From: Polytrichum commune
Taxonomy: Eukaryota; Streptophyta; Polytrichopsida; Polytrichales; Polytrichaceae
DNA: 64,000 bases
Direction of reading: 5' to 3'
Assembly: GCA_950295325.1 (NCBI GenBank)
Contig: OX485805.1
Location: forward strand, 18,525,501-18,589,500
The notes under the pieces were generated by a model, which made no database searches, had not been told where the DNA came from, and worked only from the letters and a program-made list of their open reading frames with translations. A program made the translations under genes and the position numbers. The number at the start of each line of letters is the position of its first letter. Positions within the stretch are counted from its first letter, which is position 1. Positions 1 through 11,290 of the stretch are shown in pieces.

Positions 1-405
1 ATGTGTGTGAAAGCTACTTAACTAAAATCTACTCAAAAATCTCCGGAGCAAGTTCCTGTAAGTGCATTGGGATGGCTGGATGCCTCCCCTGTAACTGAGG
101 GAGCTTTACCCGGTTTTTAGAAAAAACTTTGGTTATTTGGTAAAGTCAGGTGGGGAGGGGGCATAGTTACAGTAGTAGCAGTTCTCATGAACTTCATGCC
201 GGACGTTGACGCTCCCCAAACGAGCTGCCCGGGCTCCTGATTGAATAAGGACTGCTTGGGCAACTCTTGGGCAGCCCGCAATTTTTTTTTGTCTGAATTA
301 GACCAAGAAAAGCTGCCCGCACCGTCAGACTTAAAGAACAGTTTGCCTTTGCATTTTTGAAGGCTGCTTTTTCAACAAAAACGCACCCAAATTGAGTGCA
401 CCTCA
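1..405. other. No gene seen
   Basis: I see no convincing coding region or element here. The stretch 190-330 has GGGCAGC/GCTGCCC motifs that recur near 7560-7660 and 9520-9570, so it may be an old shared repeat, but no ends could be drawn. Confidence 0.4.
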
Positions 406-413
406 CCTTCAAG

Positions 414-776
414 CACTGTTCAAGATTGAAGTCTTCAGTGCCCTTGAAAGGTGATTTGGCCCTTCAAAACGCAACCCTAGATTGAAAATGAAGACGTCAC
501 TTGAAGTCCTCTATAGACTCTGCTTGCCACACGAACCAACAAGCGTAGGGCATTGTTATTACAAGAAGTGGAGTTAGATGGTTGATTCTTAATTCTTCAC
601 ATTGTATTGGAAACATGTACCATATAATTCATGCACAAGTTTAAGATGATTTTTGTATTTCATTTCTATATTCTTGGATTGACGTCTTGGATTTGAACCA
701 ACCCTTCAACTGAAGAGCTGAAATTTGAGAGCCCTTCAAAATGAAACTCATATGAGGGCTTCAATCTTGAACATTG
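414..776. mobile_element. hAT-type MITE, family A copy 1
   Basis: The element has terminal inverted repeats related to CAGTGTTCAAGATTGAAG; here the first bases read CACTGTTC and the last ACATTG, so the tips are slightly mutated. It is flanked by a perfect 8-bp duplication, CCTTCAAG (406-413 and 777-784). The CA..TG tips and 8-bp duplication are typical of hAT elements. It has no coding capacity. Related copies are at 10133-11081 and 21310-21685. Confidence 0.85.
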
Positions 777-1074
777 CCTTCAAGTTCCAAAATCCAAAAT
801 TCAGTGTTCACACTTCCACTTAGCAAGTAAGAAATTGACTGGGATTTCATTCCCGAAGTGAAATTGTCAATAGAGTATGTAATTAACTTGGAACTGATAA
901 ATATGGAAGAAACCCTCATTGGCAATGAGGTGATAGTCTTTGTGACCTACCATTTGCAAAAGCTTTTGTCATTATGGAGATGGACTTAAAGTAATGTAAA
1001 AATTTTAGTTGAATCATTTATAATACTTTACTTTATGCCTTCCCCTTTTAGAAGTGTTCATGCACATGCAAACA

Positions 1075-1892
1075 ACTACACCGTTTATGATATTTAGTGT
1101 CACATGCGTAATAGTGTTGCGTACCCTATTTTGAGGCATATGCGAGGTTACACTACACAAAATATGATATTTAGTGTTTGATACACTAAATACGAACACA
1201 TACACTAAATATCAATAACCCTATGAAAGTAAGTAACATTAAATGTAAACTTAAACACTAAATATCAACTATGGTAATATGTGGAAGTTACATGTTTGAA
1301 TTTAGTGTTAGTAAGGATATGAAAGAAAAGGATATAATAAGGGAGGTGATAGTAGGGAAGGTAGCGGCACATTTATGTCTAACACTAATTGTCAAAGAAT
1401 TGAAAATTAGTGTTGAGCATGGTGGGGTGGTAACAACACTAAATATAATCAAACACTAAATATCATATTTTGTGTAGTGATTAACAACTTCACCGTAAGT
1501 GTCAACTCATGACACTTAGCGTTCTAGTGCGCTAACTGATATCTTGGCATGAGTATGTTCAATAATGTTATGAGGTGCATGCCTATGTTATAATGTTACA
1601 TAATGGTCTACAAGTTGACTAAAGTATACACAAATGACACTTGCCATTAGTATACTAAAATATCTTCCTCTTGCATACTAAAATGTAAGACTATCATCTA
1701 AAGTATCCCAATGTACTACTCTAAATGTCATAATGTAGATATATATTTTTTTCACACTAAAAGAAGTTACTTATGTTGATGAATGGAATCAAATTGGCAA
1801 TTAACGGGCATGACACTTGGAGACCTCTAGGCATCTAGTGTAGGCCCTTTGCAAATAGTGTACATGACACTAAATACCATAAACGGTGTAGT
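1075..1892. mobile_element. CACTA-like non-autonomous element, family F, with a nested element
   Basis: The ends are inverted copies of ACTACACCGTTTATGG followed by TATTTAGTGTCA (left 1075, right ending 1892). A second element lies inside at 1151-1479. The tip sequence (CACTACACC in the best copy, ending 39880) suggests the CACTA superfamily, but I could not find a clean 3-bp target duplication. Noncoding. Confidence 0.6.
1151..1479. mobile_element. CACTA-like MITE nested in family F element
   Basis: Begins CACTACACAAAATATGATAT and ends with the inverse. The near-perfect terminal inverted repeat runs about 32 bp, into TTTAGTGTTTGAT. The motif ACACTAAATA repeats inside, as expected for subterminal transposase-binding repeats of CACTA elements. 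TTA occurs on both sides but is offset by one base on the right, so the duplication is uncertain. Confidence 0.7.
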
Positions 1893-2221
1893 ATTTAAAG
1901 AATTCCAAATGTTTTAGCCTTGACTCAATTGTGACCACACGCCCGCTTTAATATCTCCACTATGATACGAAGCACTTGCTTTATTGATGGTTTCACTTTG
2001 CAAAAAACGTCCCAATCAATTGTTACCAAGTGGAAGTGTACATTTAAATATTGGATTTTGAACCTTGAAAACAAGGTGCACTCAATATGGGTCTTGTGAA
2101 CAACTTTCAAAAATGCATGAGCAACTTTTCTAAATTTAGATGGGGCGGACAACGTTCTTCGGTCAGGTTCAGAAAAATATTTGCAAGCTGCCCAAAGGTT
2201 GTGGGCCTTCACCCTTGTCTT

Positions 2222-2724
2222 AGGGCCACTTCACACTCGGGACTGAGAGCCCGTGACCATTACTCTCCAAGCACTCTCATTGGTGGAAAGGACGGAGCCG
2301 GTCCAAGTTCGCTTCACACTACGCTTGAGGAGCCAACGGAGTATTTGAATGCAAGATGGATGTAAAGTCTACATGGATTCCTACATGGCATCGAATGGAT
2401 CACGTTTCATGGTCACTCGGACTATTTTCAAAAACCACCTCTTGGAGGTAGGCCTAACACAAAACCGGGAGACCACGACACTCCGAACGCTCACAACAGT
2501 TGGTTTATTCTACTTTATTATGTGTGAGGACCCACGTGAATAGAAATTCATTGAAATAGCGTTTGGTTGAGGGCCCGGTCACATATGACTTCACACTACA
2601 CTCGAGGGTCCGTGACCACACTACGTGATTGTGGAGGTGTGTTGGGACGGCCTTTGGACACTTTCTTTTGGGCTCTCACAATTTCATGGTCACGGCCCTT
2701 GGCTCGTGTGTGAATTGGCCCTTA
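2222..2724. mobile_element. Non-autonomous element, family J copy 1
   Basis: Inverted ends read AGGGCCACTTCACAC, then ACGAG-like sequence; the right end reads inversely at 2695-2724. The body, with CTACATGGATTCCTACATGG and a CCACCTCTTGGAGGT core, matches the copy at 9950-11478 in inverted orientation. No target duplication was recognised and the superfamily is unknown. Confidence 0.6.
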
Positions 2725-2890
2725 TCATAAAAGCCCTCCTCCCAAAAGGAGCTTGATTGGGAAGAATTAACATCCGGCATGAACTCCATGGGAACTGCTA
2801 TTGTCTTCAAGTAGCTTAAATTATTGCACCTAGTTTCTCGCGTAAATAGATGCACGATCATTGCAATCTGTAGAAAAAGCTGCTACCTCG

Positions 2891-3092
2891 ACACTAAATT
2901 GTCTAACTAGTGTGGTTTACCATTCGGAGTTACGTGTTGCTATAATTTTTTACGGGCATTATCATTTTTTCATCAACTAAGTTATATCATGTTCTTATCT
3001 TATCTTATTTGGGTAAAAAATGACACTCTAAGTAAAATGTTATAGCAATCTGTAACTCCAAATTGTAACCCACACTAATTAGACAAAAAGTG
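2891..3092. mobile_element. Short inverted-repeat element (about 200 bp)
   Basis: Left arm ACACTAAATTGTCTAACTAG and right arm CTAATTAGACAAAAAGTGT are inverted, and the pairing continues inward through GGAGTTAC and GCTATAA. The inner part resembles the subterminal region of family F (38540 and 39830), so this is probably a relative of that family. Noncoding. Confidence 0.6.
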
Positions 3093-3452
3093 TAGCTACG
3101 ATGATTGTCAGTCATGGTTTTTATTGCCGTGAGAGGGTCGATTGGGATTTTGGAATACAACACATGCATTACTATTGTTTGACCCTCAAAGGACCGAGGG
3201 TCTCTTTATACCTCAGGGAGTGCATTGTTCATTAAAACCAAAAATCACGTGCGTGCATGCCCCTTATTAAAACACCCATGTATACATTTTATTTTTGCTA
3301 AAATCAAGCAATATACTTACAAATCTCGTTGCTTCAAAATACATTTCCATACGTACACAAGGGTCCAAAAACAAATACAAAAATTGTATATAACATGTGT
3401 ACAAATGTTTGGAAATGCAAAAATATGGCCCTATTATATGTATAATATCAAA

Positions 3453-3635
3453 TCATGGATTTTTAGTTATAAAGTCGTTAAAGACTTTTTCATCACTTGG
3501 ATGAAGTTCATACGTGTCTGTTTCAGCATCATACGTCAAATTGGCCAAAGCAATAACCGTATCCAATTCTACCATAATATGATCTGTGAGATCATAACTC
3601 CAAATAAGGTCGTTACTTAGTGGATGAAAAAACAC
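3453..3635 (-). pseudogene. Unrecognised acidic coding fragment
   Basis: A 60-codon minus-strand frame with protein-like composition: hydrophobic residues alternating with acidic ones, and short runs such as DHIMVELDTVIALANLTYD and ETDTYELHPSDEKVFNDFI. It lacks neighbours that would extend it and I do not recognise the family. It could be a piece of a transposon protein or a chance frame. Confidence 0.25.
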
Positions 3636-4067
3636 ATGATTCTTGGTCCATGTCTGACTTGAACGCGTAAACGCGTAAACCCATACTTTACATATATTTT
3701 TCTATAGCCTTATCTCCAGCCTCATGTACCTTACATATATTTATGTACAGCCTCATATACTTTACATATATTTTTCTATACATGTATTTTTCTACTTCCT
3801 GCTTAATAACAATATGTTTCCTGTACATACATTTTGTACATGCTTGTTCTAAATAATACCCCTTTTGTGCACGCACATGTATATTTACAGTACTTGAACA
3901 GTACGTGCACTCCCTGGGCTTTATACGGGATACCTATGTGGCGGCAATTCCTACGGACCCTTAACAAGTGTTGAGTACTTAAGTGTTGAGTACTTAAGTG
4001 CTTTATTTGGTGTAAAGTAGATGTGCCTAAATCCAACATGGTAGTAATTTGAGCACCTAATTATTTG

Positions 4068-4300
4068 AGTTGTATGTGGTTAAGTGTGGATCTAAGAATG
4101 GACACCAAAAATACATATGTTGAACTACGTGTTTCAATTATGCTAGTCACTCTAGGGTCAATAGTCAAGATAATTGACAGGATTTATATAATCACTTAAT
4201 GAGCATCGTAATTTTCACTTTGATAATGAATAAGAAATTCATAAGAGCTACAAAATTTATGAGACAAATGACTACGGACACAAATTGGATTTAGTTATGC
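4068..4300 (+). repeat. Dispersed repeat H
   Basis: One copy of a noncoding repeat found at least eleven times in the window. Landmarks in order: TGTGGTTAGGTGTGGATCTAA, GGACACCAAAA, ACATGTGTTTAAAAG, TTGGACTACGTGCTC, ATAGTTGACATAATT, CACTTAATGAGCAT, CTTCACTTTGATAATG, ATATGAGCTCCAAAAATTATG. Other copies lie near 12755, 14560(-), 16790(-), 19690, 25665, 27920, 28190, 43770(-), 48600 and 60900. Confidence 0.7.
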
Positions 4301-4779
4301 TGCCTCTAAACTGTGGAGGTGACAAATGTCAAGTTATGGTTTGTGGAGAGGTTCCATTGTAAACCAGTTGAGACCACACTCCCATATTTGGAATAATCCA
4401 AAAATAACCAACTATGTTGAATCAAAATTATTCACGTGGCATGACATAGGAGACTTGAACATTCACAAAAGAAGTAGTTGAAACACTCCAAAAACCATCC
4501 AAACTCTTGTTAAAGGGGTCAAAACAAAATTTTCATGACCAAACTATGGTCGCATAGGACATTAAGGGTTAACCATTTTTCCCAATATAGAATTTCATGG
4601 GCTCTCTCTCAAAAAGAGAAACCACAATAAAGCCAAATCATGTCTTCATCCCCCCCCCCCCCGCCCCAATTCAAAACATGGATTGTTTGACTTTCTAAAT
4701 TGATTAGGCTCAAGTTTCATTTTATTCACCTTAATTTGAAGGAGAACAATGTTGCGAAGCTTTTTTGAAGCTCATAGAA

Positions 4780-4840
4780 GCACGGGGAGGTCACTCCATT
4801 GTAAAGCTGAACAACCACGTGCGAACACTTTACATGTAAA
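4780..4840. repeat. Solo end of MITE family B
   Basis: CACGGGGAGGTCACTCCATT and the following GTAAAGCTGAACAACCACGTGCG match the 40-bp terminal repeat of family B, but no partner end was found before the full copy at 5220. It is probably a truncated copy. Confidence 0.6.
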
Positions 4841-5219
4841 AAATCCTACTTTTTACATAAAATTTTCTCTAGGCCCACCAACCATTCTGCCAATTCTTTG
4901 AGAAAGATGTCTCACATGCATCACGGCCCATGAAGTGCAGTGGCACTCGTAGATGACTACAATGGTCTTTGAAATGGCTAATCCACAAGACAATGAAGTG
5001 ACATGATAACTCCACATCAATGAAACATTGTTGTGAGACAAAATGCTCCACTAGCACAATGTTTTTCGTATTCCCCCACTGCTATGACCATTGACCACCA
5101 TGTCTCAACCAAAGTTTTCACAACCAAATGAAGAACGATAGTTTAGAAGCGAGGAAAATCCTCTCATGCAAGTTCAATGGGGTGCGTGAAATAGTCCGCA
5201 TAGTCACTGTAGATCTAAG

Positions 5220-5628
5220 CACGGGGAGGTCACTTCATTTTCAAGTTGACACCACGTGCGGACAAAGTTTGCTACCCCTATATTACATGCCATATATAAT
5301 TTTAAAATTTATGATATTTTTTCTACATATACATAACCATTGATAGTATCTTTTGTATACTTTTTTGAAATTTTTAGTCATCTTTATTTTTTTAGTAATT
5401 GTTTTAGTTCAATTCTGTGTCATTCTAGTTAGAAATGGTATGTTTTATGAAAAAAACAAATCATCAAATTTAGTTACCACTTTTGACTATATCATAGGTA
5501 CTGTGTATATCTACTCATGAAAAAAAGTTGATAAAATTTTGACCCATTTTGGTGGTGCAACTTACCAAAAGAAGATTTTTTTTGGTCGCACGTGGTGTTC
5601 AACTTGACAATGGAGTGATCTACCCGTG
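5220..5628. mobile_element. MITE family B copy
   Basis: About 40-bp terminal inverted repeats: CACGGGGAGGTCACTTCATT at the left, the inverse of CACGGGTAGATCACTCCATT at the right, both running into CAAGTTGA and CACGTGCG. The flanks are GATCTAAG (5212-5219) and GATCTAAA (5629-5636), a 7/8 match, so this is an 8-bp duplicating (hAT-like) element. The interior is AT-rich and noncoding and matches 22282-22692. Confidence 0.8.
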
Positions 5629-6189
5629 GATCTAAAGATACATTTTTGTGCCAAAAGTTTGCTCTTGCTCGAATCTCTCAAAGCACTCTCTTTTGGACTT
5701 CAACGCATACAACCACACCTTCCTTGAGAAATCATCAATTAATATTTAATGGTTTTTTTTTTGGTACCATTCTAGTATATATGCCATGCAGAAACCCTCA
5801 TACCTAGACAAAACCGCCCATGTATCAATATCGATTAGAACGGCCTTGATTGAAAACAACAACAAGTATACAAAAGTTTCACTCGCCTTGACATACTATA
5901 GCACCTTTACCACATTGTTTGTTTATAGGCAAATACATATTATAGTTTCAAGTTTAGAGTCAACCATCCCGGATTTAAACGAACAATCGTTATTCCATAT
6001 TGATTTTTGAGATTTTAAAAATACAACTTCCAAAAAAATGGTTTTCTTTTCCCTTTACGTAGTTCAATTAGTACCAAAGTGGTCAAGGTACTACGGTAAA
6101 CACCAAATACCATTATTTGAGAGGTGTTGCAAAATTTTGTACCCACGGGTAGGTTCATTGATGTTGATTATTGATAGTACACATCAATG

Positions 6190-6414
6190 CCTGGGAAGTT
6201 TTTGGGCATAGTCACTCGGTGAAGATCCTAGTGATTCTAAATCCAACCGGTTACATGTTGACTTCATCTTCCGGTTTGGCTTTCATTCATTTGGGGTATA
6301 TTCTTCCATAGATTCCTCTAAAACAATCGGTGATTCTCCGGAAGTCTCCAACTTCAACCGGTTATTTCTCAAACTTAACCGGTTCATCGGTAACTAACCG
6401 CCGGTTCTTCCCGG
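6190..6414. mobile_element. CCGGTT-rich element, family C copy 1
   Basis: Left end CCTGGGAAGTTTTTGGGCAT, right end CCGGTTCTTCCCGG. CCGGTT occurs repeatedly inside. Other copies are at 6500-7440, 6643-6840, 35157-35777 and 40983-41532. The family ends are short inverted CGGGGAGA/TCTCCCCG repeats. It is noncoding and its superfamily is unknown. Confidence 0.6.
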
Positions 6415-6642
6415 ACATATAGCTACACATTCACTTTTAAGTAAACCGGATGCACACACATAGGTGTCCGGTTAAGTCAAGTGACCACATTATTAGTGTC
6501 CCGGGAGGATTTTAGGGCATAAATGGATCATAATCCTAGTGCTTCCAAGGCCAAGTGGTATCATGTTGACATCTCTTGGCGTTTCTTTCTTAAATGGGAG
6601 AATATTCTGCAAAATTCCTCTAAATGGATCCGTAACTATGAT

Positions 6643-6840
6643 CGGGGAGAACTCGTTGAGTTTGAGAAATAACCGGTTGAAGTTCATCAAGACTGCAGGA
6701 AAATTACCGATCATTTTAGAGGAATCTATAGAAGAATATACCCCAATTTCATAAAGGGAAACCGAAGGATGTCAACATGTAACCGGTTGGACTTGCAAAC
6801 ACTAGGATCTCAACCGATTAGTATGCCCAAAATCTCCCCG
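6643..6840. mobile_element. Family C copy 3, nested and reversed
   Basis: Begins CGGGGAGAACTCGTTGAG and ends ATGCCCAAAATCTCCCCG, the opposite orientation to copies 1 and 2. It lies in the GGTAATTTTCC region of copy 2. No exact duplication at the junction was found. Confidence 0.55.
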
Positions 6841-6917
6841 ATTAGTAATTTTCCGTAAAGTCTTCGACTTGAACCGGTTGTTTCTAGTATCTCAAACTCA
6901 ATCGGTTCATCTATAAC

Positions 6918-7414
6918 CACGGGTAGATCACTTAGTGCATTTAAAAAATGACGTGCGGCATAATATAGAGAGGATTAAAATCATTTGAAATTAAAATTAT
7001 AAAGGAATTCCAAATAATGAAGGGGCCATTAAATGTAGACAATCCCATTATAAGTAAGTTAGATGGACATAAAACGTGGGCCATTATTTTTTTGTAAAAT
7101 TAATATAAGGGCTGAAGATAAGGATCCTAGAAGGTATGTTTAGTATGGTATGTAAATGGGTTTAGGACTCACGGGGATGGATGATAATTGGGATTTCCGT
7201 CTGTCCAAAATTACTTAAAAGGAATATAGAATACAAAAAATTACAGTGACTTGGATAATATAAGTAATGGAAGGGTGCAAACAAATGAGCCATTTTTGAA
7301 ATTTAAGTAATTATAGGGAGGCTTTAATTCAGCCCTTGAAGGTAAATAGCCCCAAAACAAAAAACCCCCAGCCGCACGTTGTGCACAAAAATGCCTTAGA
7401 GTGATCTACCCGTG
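6918..7414. mobile_element. MITE family B copy with perfect target duplication
   Basis: Terminal repeats CACGGGTAGATCACT and inverse, with ACGTGCGGC about 35 bp inward on both sides. A perfect 8-bp duplication TCTATAAC flanks it (6910-6917 and 7415-7422). The duplicated octamer is part of family C sequence, which shows the order of insertion. Noncoding. Confidence 0.88.
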
Positions 7415-7440
7415 TCTATAACTAGGCCTGTTTGTCCCCG

Positions 7441-8203
7441 TTCATTTATACCATATCACTTTAAGGCCCATGGTACCCTCACCGTCCCCATAATTTTCAC
7501 AGAGCGACTACGTCACAAATTTCCTGGCAAAATGTTCAGGACGATTATTATGACAGCCCACTCCCTGGCCCAGCCTGCTTTGGCTGCCCGCCTGAGCACT
7601 GCAGAATCATGATTTTTTTTGTGTGCCCTCTGCCCGCTGCCCGTAGAGGTTCCTAAACCCATGCAACCTCTTTCAAGTCTTTGTGCGGACGAGATAGCTG
7701 GGTACGAATAGACTGGTGTTGATAGCATTGATGAGGTCTGAGTTCTTGAGTCCTTTGGGGCTTAGCTTTTGTATTTCTTTAAGGCGTGACAGGGAGAGTA
7801 CTTTATGAGAATTCTTATCAATGCTTTGTTGGGACATGGGCATTTTACCCAAATCTAGGTTCCCTTTAAAAGTGGTTGGACTGCGAATCAAAGGTTGGTA
7901 GATTAAGCTTCAAATTCTTGGCACGCTGAACATTTTGGTTTACTTACATCTAGATGGTCGGGCTCATCATTTGTATCATTAGTGTCACCTATTCACCCAA
8001 CCAACACTAGTATGTACCTTGAATACATGAATTTAAAAAAAAATTATGTATGAGTTTATAGCATGTGTTATGGGCCACGTAACGAGAACTAGTGGAATCA
8101 TGAATAATGAATGTCGTTACCATGATATACCTACCTAATTCCTTAATCCGATCATGACATGCATAAAGTGAATTTGATTACTAACTTGCAAAGTCTTGAG
8201 GTC
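7441..8203. other. No gene seen
   Basis: Unique-looking AT-rich sequence apart from a GC-richer patch at 7420-7660 with GGCAGC-type motifs. No supported gene. Confidence 0.35.
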
Positions 8204-8739
8204 AAGTCTTTCAGACCTTGGACAACTAGCCAATTCATTCAACCATTAGTTAATTAGTTGCCTTTCGTAACTATAGTTGTTTGCGATTTGGCATGCCAAA
8301 AGAGGTAGTTAACTATAATTGTTTCAAATTCGGTTTGCCAAGAATTATAGTTAATTATAGTTATATCTAGTTAACTAAAGTTGAGCGCGGTTTGTTCATG
8401 GAATACTGTTACAGTGTTGTAGTGTCACCTGTGTGTTATTTGTGTTGGTGATGTACATGGAGGTTGTTTTGGAGCCCAAATTTGTGAGTGATCGTATAAA
8501 AGCTTGTCTTGATGATCCTCAGTGGCCCAAGCATATTAAAAACCCTCAATTGAAACAAATCAAGAGATGAACTTCTTCCAACACATAATAATATTTAATT
8601 TTTTTTCTAGTTGACTATAGATGTTCTTCAAATCGATTTGAAAATTTTCTACTTAATTGCAGTTGTTCCCTAAAATGTATTGAAAAGAATTGAGTTAACT
8701 ATAGTTAACTCGACAGTTGCCCAAGGTCTGAAGTCTTTT
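8204..8739. mobile_element. GTTAAC-rich inverted-repeat element, family D copy 1
   Basis: Ends are inverted versions of AAGTCTTTCAGACCTTGG plus CAACT (left near 8204-8226, right 8714-8739). The interior carries several CTATAGTTAAC or related palindromes and a CCCTAAAATGTATTGA block that recurs inverted at 35494-35570. Noncoding. Confidence 0.55.
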
Positions 8740-8787
8740 AACTCGACACGCTCCCCGCGTGCGAATGGTGTCGAGCCTCCAAAGTTT

Positions 8788-9495
8788 TCAGACCTTATAC
8801 CACTACGCTAGTTAACTATTTTAACTACTTTTCTTGTACTTGGTTTAGGGCATCACTATAGTTAACTAGACTTCGAGGCTGATCCAATTGCTCATCACTA
8901 TAGTTAACTATTGCACAACCTGGCCCGCTTCTGCAACCACTATAGTTAAATAGGTCCACGAGGCCGACCTGTTACCGCACCACTATAGTTAACTACGATG
9001 CCGACTCTCATCAGCAGGCTGCAGGAAAAAAATACCAATGCCATCGAGGGACTCGAACCCAGACGAATCCACAACAAACAACCCAACTGAACCATTGCAC
9101 AATGAAAGTCCATTTCCGGACATTACCGTGTTCAACCGATAATATGAATGTAGAGTATCACCTTTTTTATCAATTCTAGTTCATATAAGTGTCACTTGCC
9201 TATATTACTGTCCCCGATAAGGGTTTAGGGTTTAGGGATATTTGCATTATTAGGGCACTATTACCATATATTCCACCCACTATAGTTAACTACATTTAAC
9301 TAACTATTTTGAGGCGCCACTTCTCACACCACTATAGTTAACTAACTATTTTGAGGCAACTCTTCTCACACCACTATAGTTAACTAACTTTTTTGAGACG
9401 ATGTTTCTTGCACCACTATACCCCATTTAGTGTAATTAGTGCCACTTTAGTGATGACTACGGGGTTAGTGGTATAAGGTCTGAAAGTTTTGAAGG
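8788..9495. mobile_element. GTTAAC-rich inverted-repeat element, family D copy 2
   Basis: The ends CCTCCAAAGTTTTCAGACCT then TATACCACTA, and the inverse of CCTTCAAAACTTTCAGACCT then TATACCACTA, form about 30-bp terminal repeats. The inside has at least seven CACTATAGTTAACTA units. The last three are regular (about 45-52 bp apart, each followed by ACTATTTTGAGGC or similar). A tRNA-like sequence sits in the middle (9025-9100, minus). Confidence 0.6.
9025..9100 (-). repeat. tRNA-like SINE head or tRNA pseudogene
   Basis: The minus strand reads a pol III A box TGGTTCAGTTGG (9083-9094) and, about 35 bases on, a perfect B box GGTTCGAGTCC (9049-9059). The GAGTCCCTCGATGGCA end follows, then a seven-T terminator (9025-9031). 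A/B spacing is shorter than in an intact tRNA, which favours a tRNA-derived SINE over a tRNA gene. No acceptor-stem pairing was verified. Confidence 0.5.
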
Positions 9496-10132
9496 AGGTT
9501 GGTTGGCTTTTAGGTTCTCCAAGGGCAGCAGACCGATTTTTTTTTTGTGACCGGGCAGCGGAAAAAAGGCCGGAACTGGCAGGGGAGGGGCCTGCCTCAC
9601 CTCAAATCCACTGGCCGATTCAGAGTAGAGTAGCTTATGTACTTATTATTACGAACTTTCAAAGTGATAAGCAAATATGATAGTGTCCCTCAAATAGCTG
9701 ACAACCTGAGGCTTGAGCATTTGCAGTGCTCAGAGTGCATGTGGAATCCAAGGCATTTCCTTTTCATAGTACCTGAAGCAAGTTTTTTGCCTAAAAAGTT
9801 AAAACTAAACAACAAACCAGCCCAGGGGACATGAAACCTTCCCCTACGAGCTTTTCCCAATATTTGGTGTACTTTATCCCATCAATCGCCTGGGCCAGGT
9901 GCCAGTGAAAGCCTTCTGCCTTGTCTCTTCAGGTGGCTTTAGGGCCACTTCACACATGAGCCAAGAGCCGTGACCTTGTAATGGTGAGGACCCTTGACTC
10001 TCATCCAAAGGCCGTACCATGGGTGTTGGGAAAGCCATTTTATGTAGTCTTTGGCCCTCAAGCATAGTGTGAAGTGAGAATGAACCATATTGCGGGACCA
10101 TTGCATATTTTGTTGGCGGAAAAAGAGGGGAG

Positions 10133-11081
10133 CAGTGTTCAAGATTGAAGCCCTCATATGAGTTTCATTTTGAAGGGCTCTAAAATTTGAGCCCTTCGGT
10201 TGAAGGGCTAGTTCAAATTCAAGACGTCAATTCAGTAATATAGAAATAAAATATAAAAAAACTCATATTAAACTTATGCATGATTTATATGGTGCATGCT
10301 TCCAATACAATGTGAAGAATTAAGAATCAACCATCTAACTCCACCATCTAACTCTACAAACCTTTAAATTTGTAGACCCAAATCAACACTGATTTCACAT
10401 TGATTGAATCACATCACACTACAACATTGACTCAATGCTTACCAAAGAAAGGGTTGGATTCCAATCTTTTGCAAGACCTAAAAAGTTGAATTCCAAGTCA
10501 AATCGATGTTGAATGAATCATTTGCTAGGTGTTGAGGTTGTCACTGTAGCGACCTCCACGACTGTGCTTCCTTCCCCTAATGCACTCGCAGCTGCAATTG
10601 CACTAATTGATGATCCTTTCAGAACCCCACCATCATGCTCCACCACTACCAGTGTGCTGGCCTTCACCCCACAAAAAACATTCATTCGTGATTAGCTTGT
10701 GAATTACATCACAAACCTTTAAATTTGTAGACCCAAATCAACACTGATTTCACATTGATTGAATCACATCACACTACAACACTGACTCAATGCTTACCAA
10801 AGAAAGGGTTGGATTCCAATCTTTTGCAAGACCTAAAAAGTTGAATTCCAAGTCAGATCGATGTTGAATGAATCATTTGCTAGGTGTTGAGGTTGTCACT
10901 GTAGCGACCTCCTCGTCAGTGTAGCGCTACAGTGTTGACGGGTGTAAAAATTTTGAGGACGTCAAGTGAAGTTTTCATTTTGAGTTTGGGGTTGCATTTT
11001 GAAGGGCTGTTTTGAGAGAGGTATATTTTGAAGGGCCAAATCGCGTTTGAAGGGCATTGAAGACTTCAATCTTGAACACTG
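10133..11081. mobile_element. hAT-type MITE, family A copy 2 (enlarged)
   Basis: Tips CAGTGTTCAAGATTGAAG and CTTCAATCTTGAACACTG, with a perfect 8-bp duplication GAGGGGAG (10125-10132 and 11082-11089). It is 949 bp against 363-376 bp for the other copies, because a block of about 200 bp is present twice inside (10356-10557 and 10711-10912, 355 bp apart) with unrelated filler between. Confidence 0.9.
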
Positions 11082-11220
11082 GAGGGGAGGATTTGGTTTA
11101 ATATAACATGTCTCCAAGTTTATCAATTTAAGATAACTACTTGGTGGTGTTTGTCTGTCCTGGAATCTGTCTTGGAATCTGTCCTGAAATCTGTCCTGCT
11201 GGAAAAAATATTAAAAAAAT

Positions 11221-11290
11221 CATGGTCTCCCGGAATTTGCGTCAAGCCCACCTCTTGGAGGTGGGCCTGACGCAAATTCCGGTAGACCAT
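11221..11290. repeat. Near-perfect hairpin inside family J
   Basis: Arms of about 34 bases starting CATGGTCTCCCGGAATTTGC pair with GCAAATTCCGGTAGACCATG, with the loop at CCACCTCTTGGAGGTGG. Copy 1 of the family keeps only the loop side (2437-2455). Confidence 0.75.

Larger units (their letters stand above)
6500..7440. mobile_element. Family C copy 2, split by two insertions
   Basis: Left end CCCGGGAGGATTTTAGGGCA, right remnant near 7415-7440. A reversed family C copy (6643-6840) and a family B MITE (6918-7414) have inserted into it, giving a three-level nest. The sequence order across the breaks agrees with copy 1. Confidence 0.6.

Noticed and set aside
4651-4664. Poly-C run (also 34022-34034)
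   Set aside because: Simple homopolymer; no function inferred.
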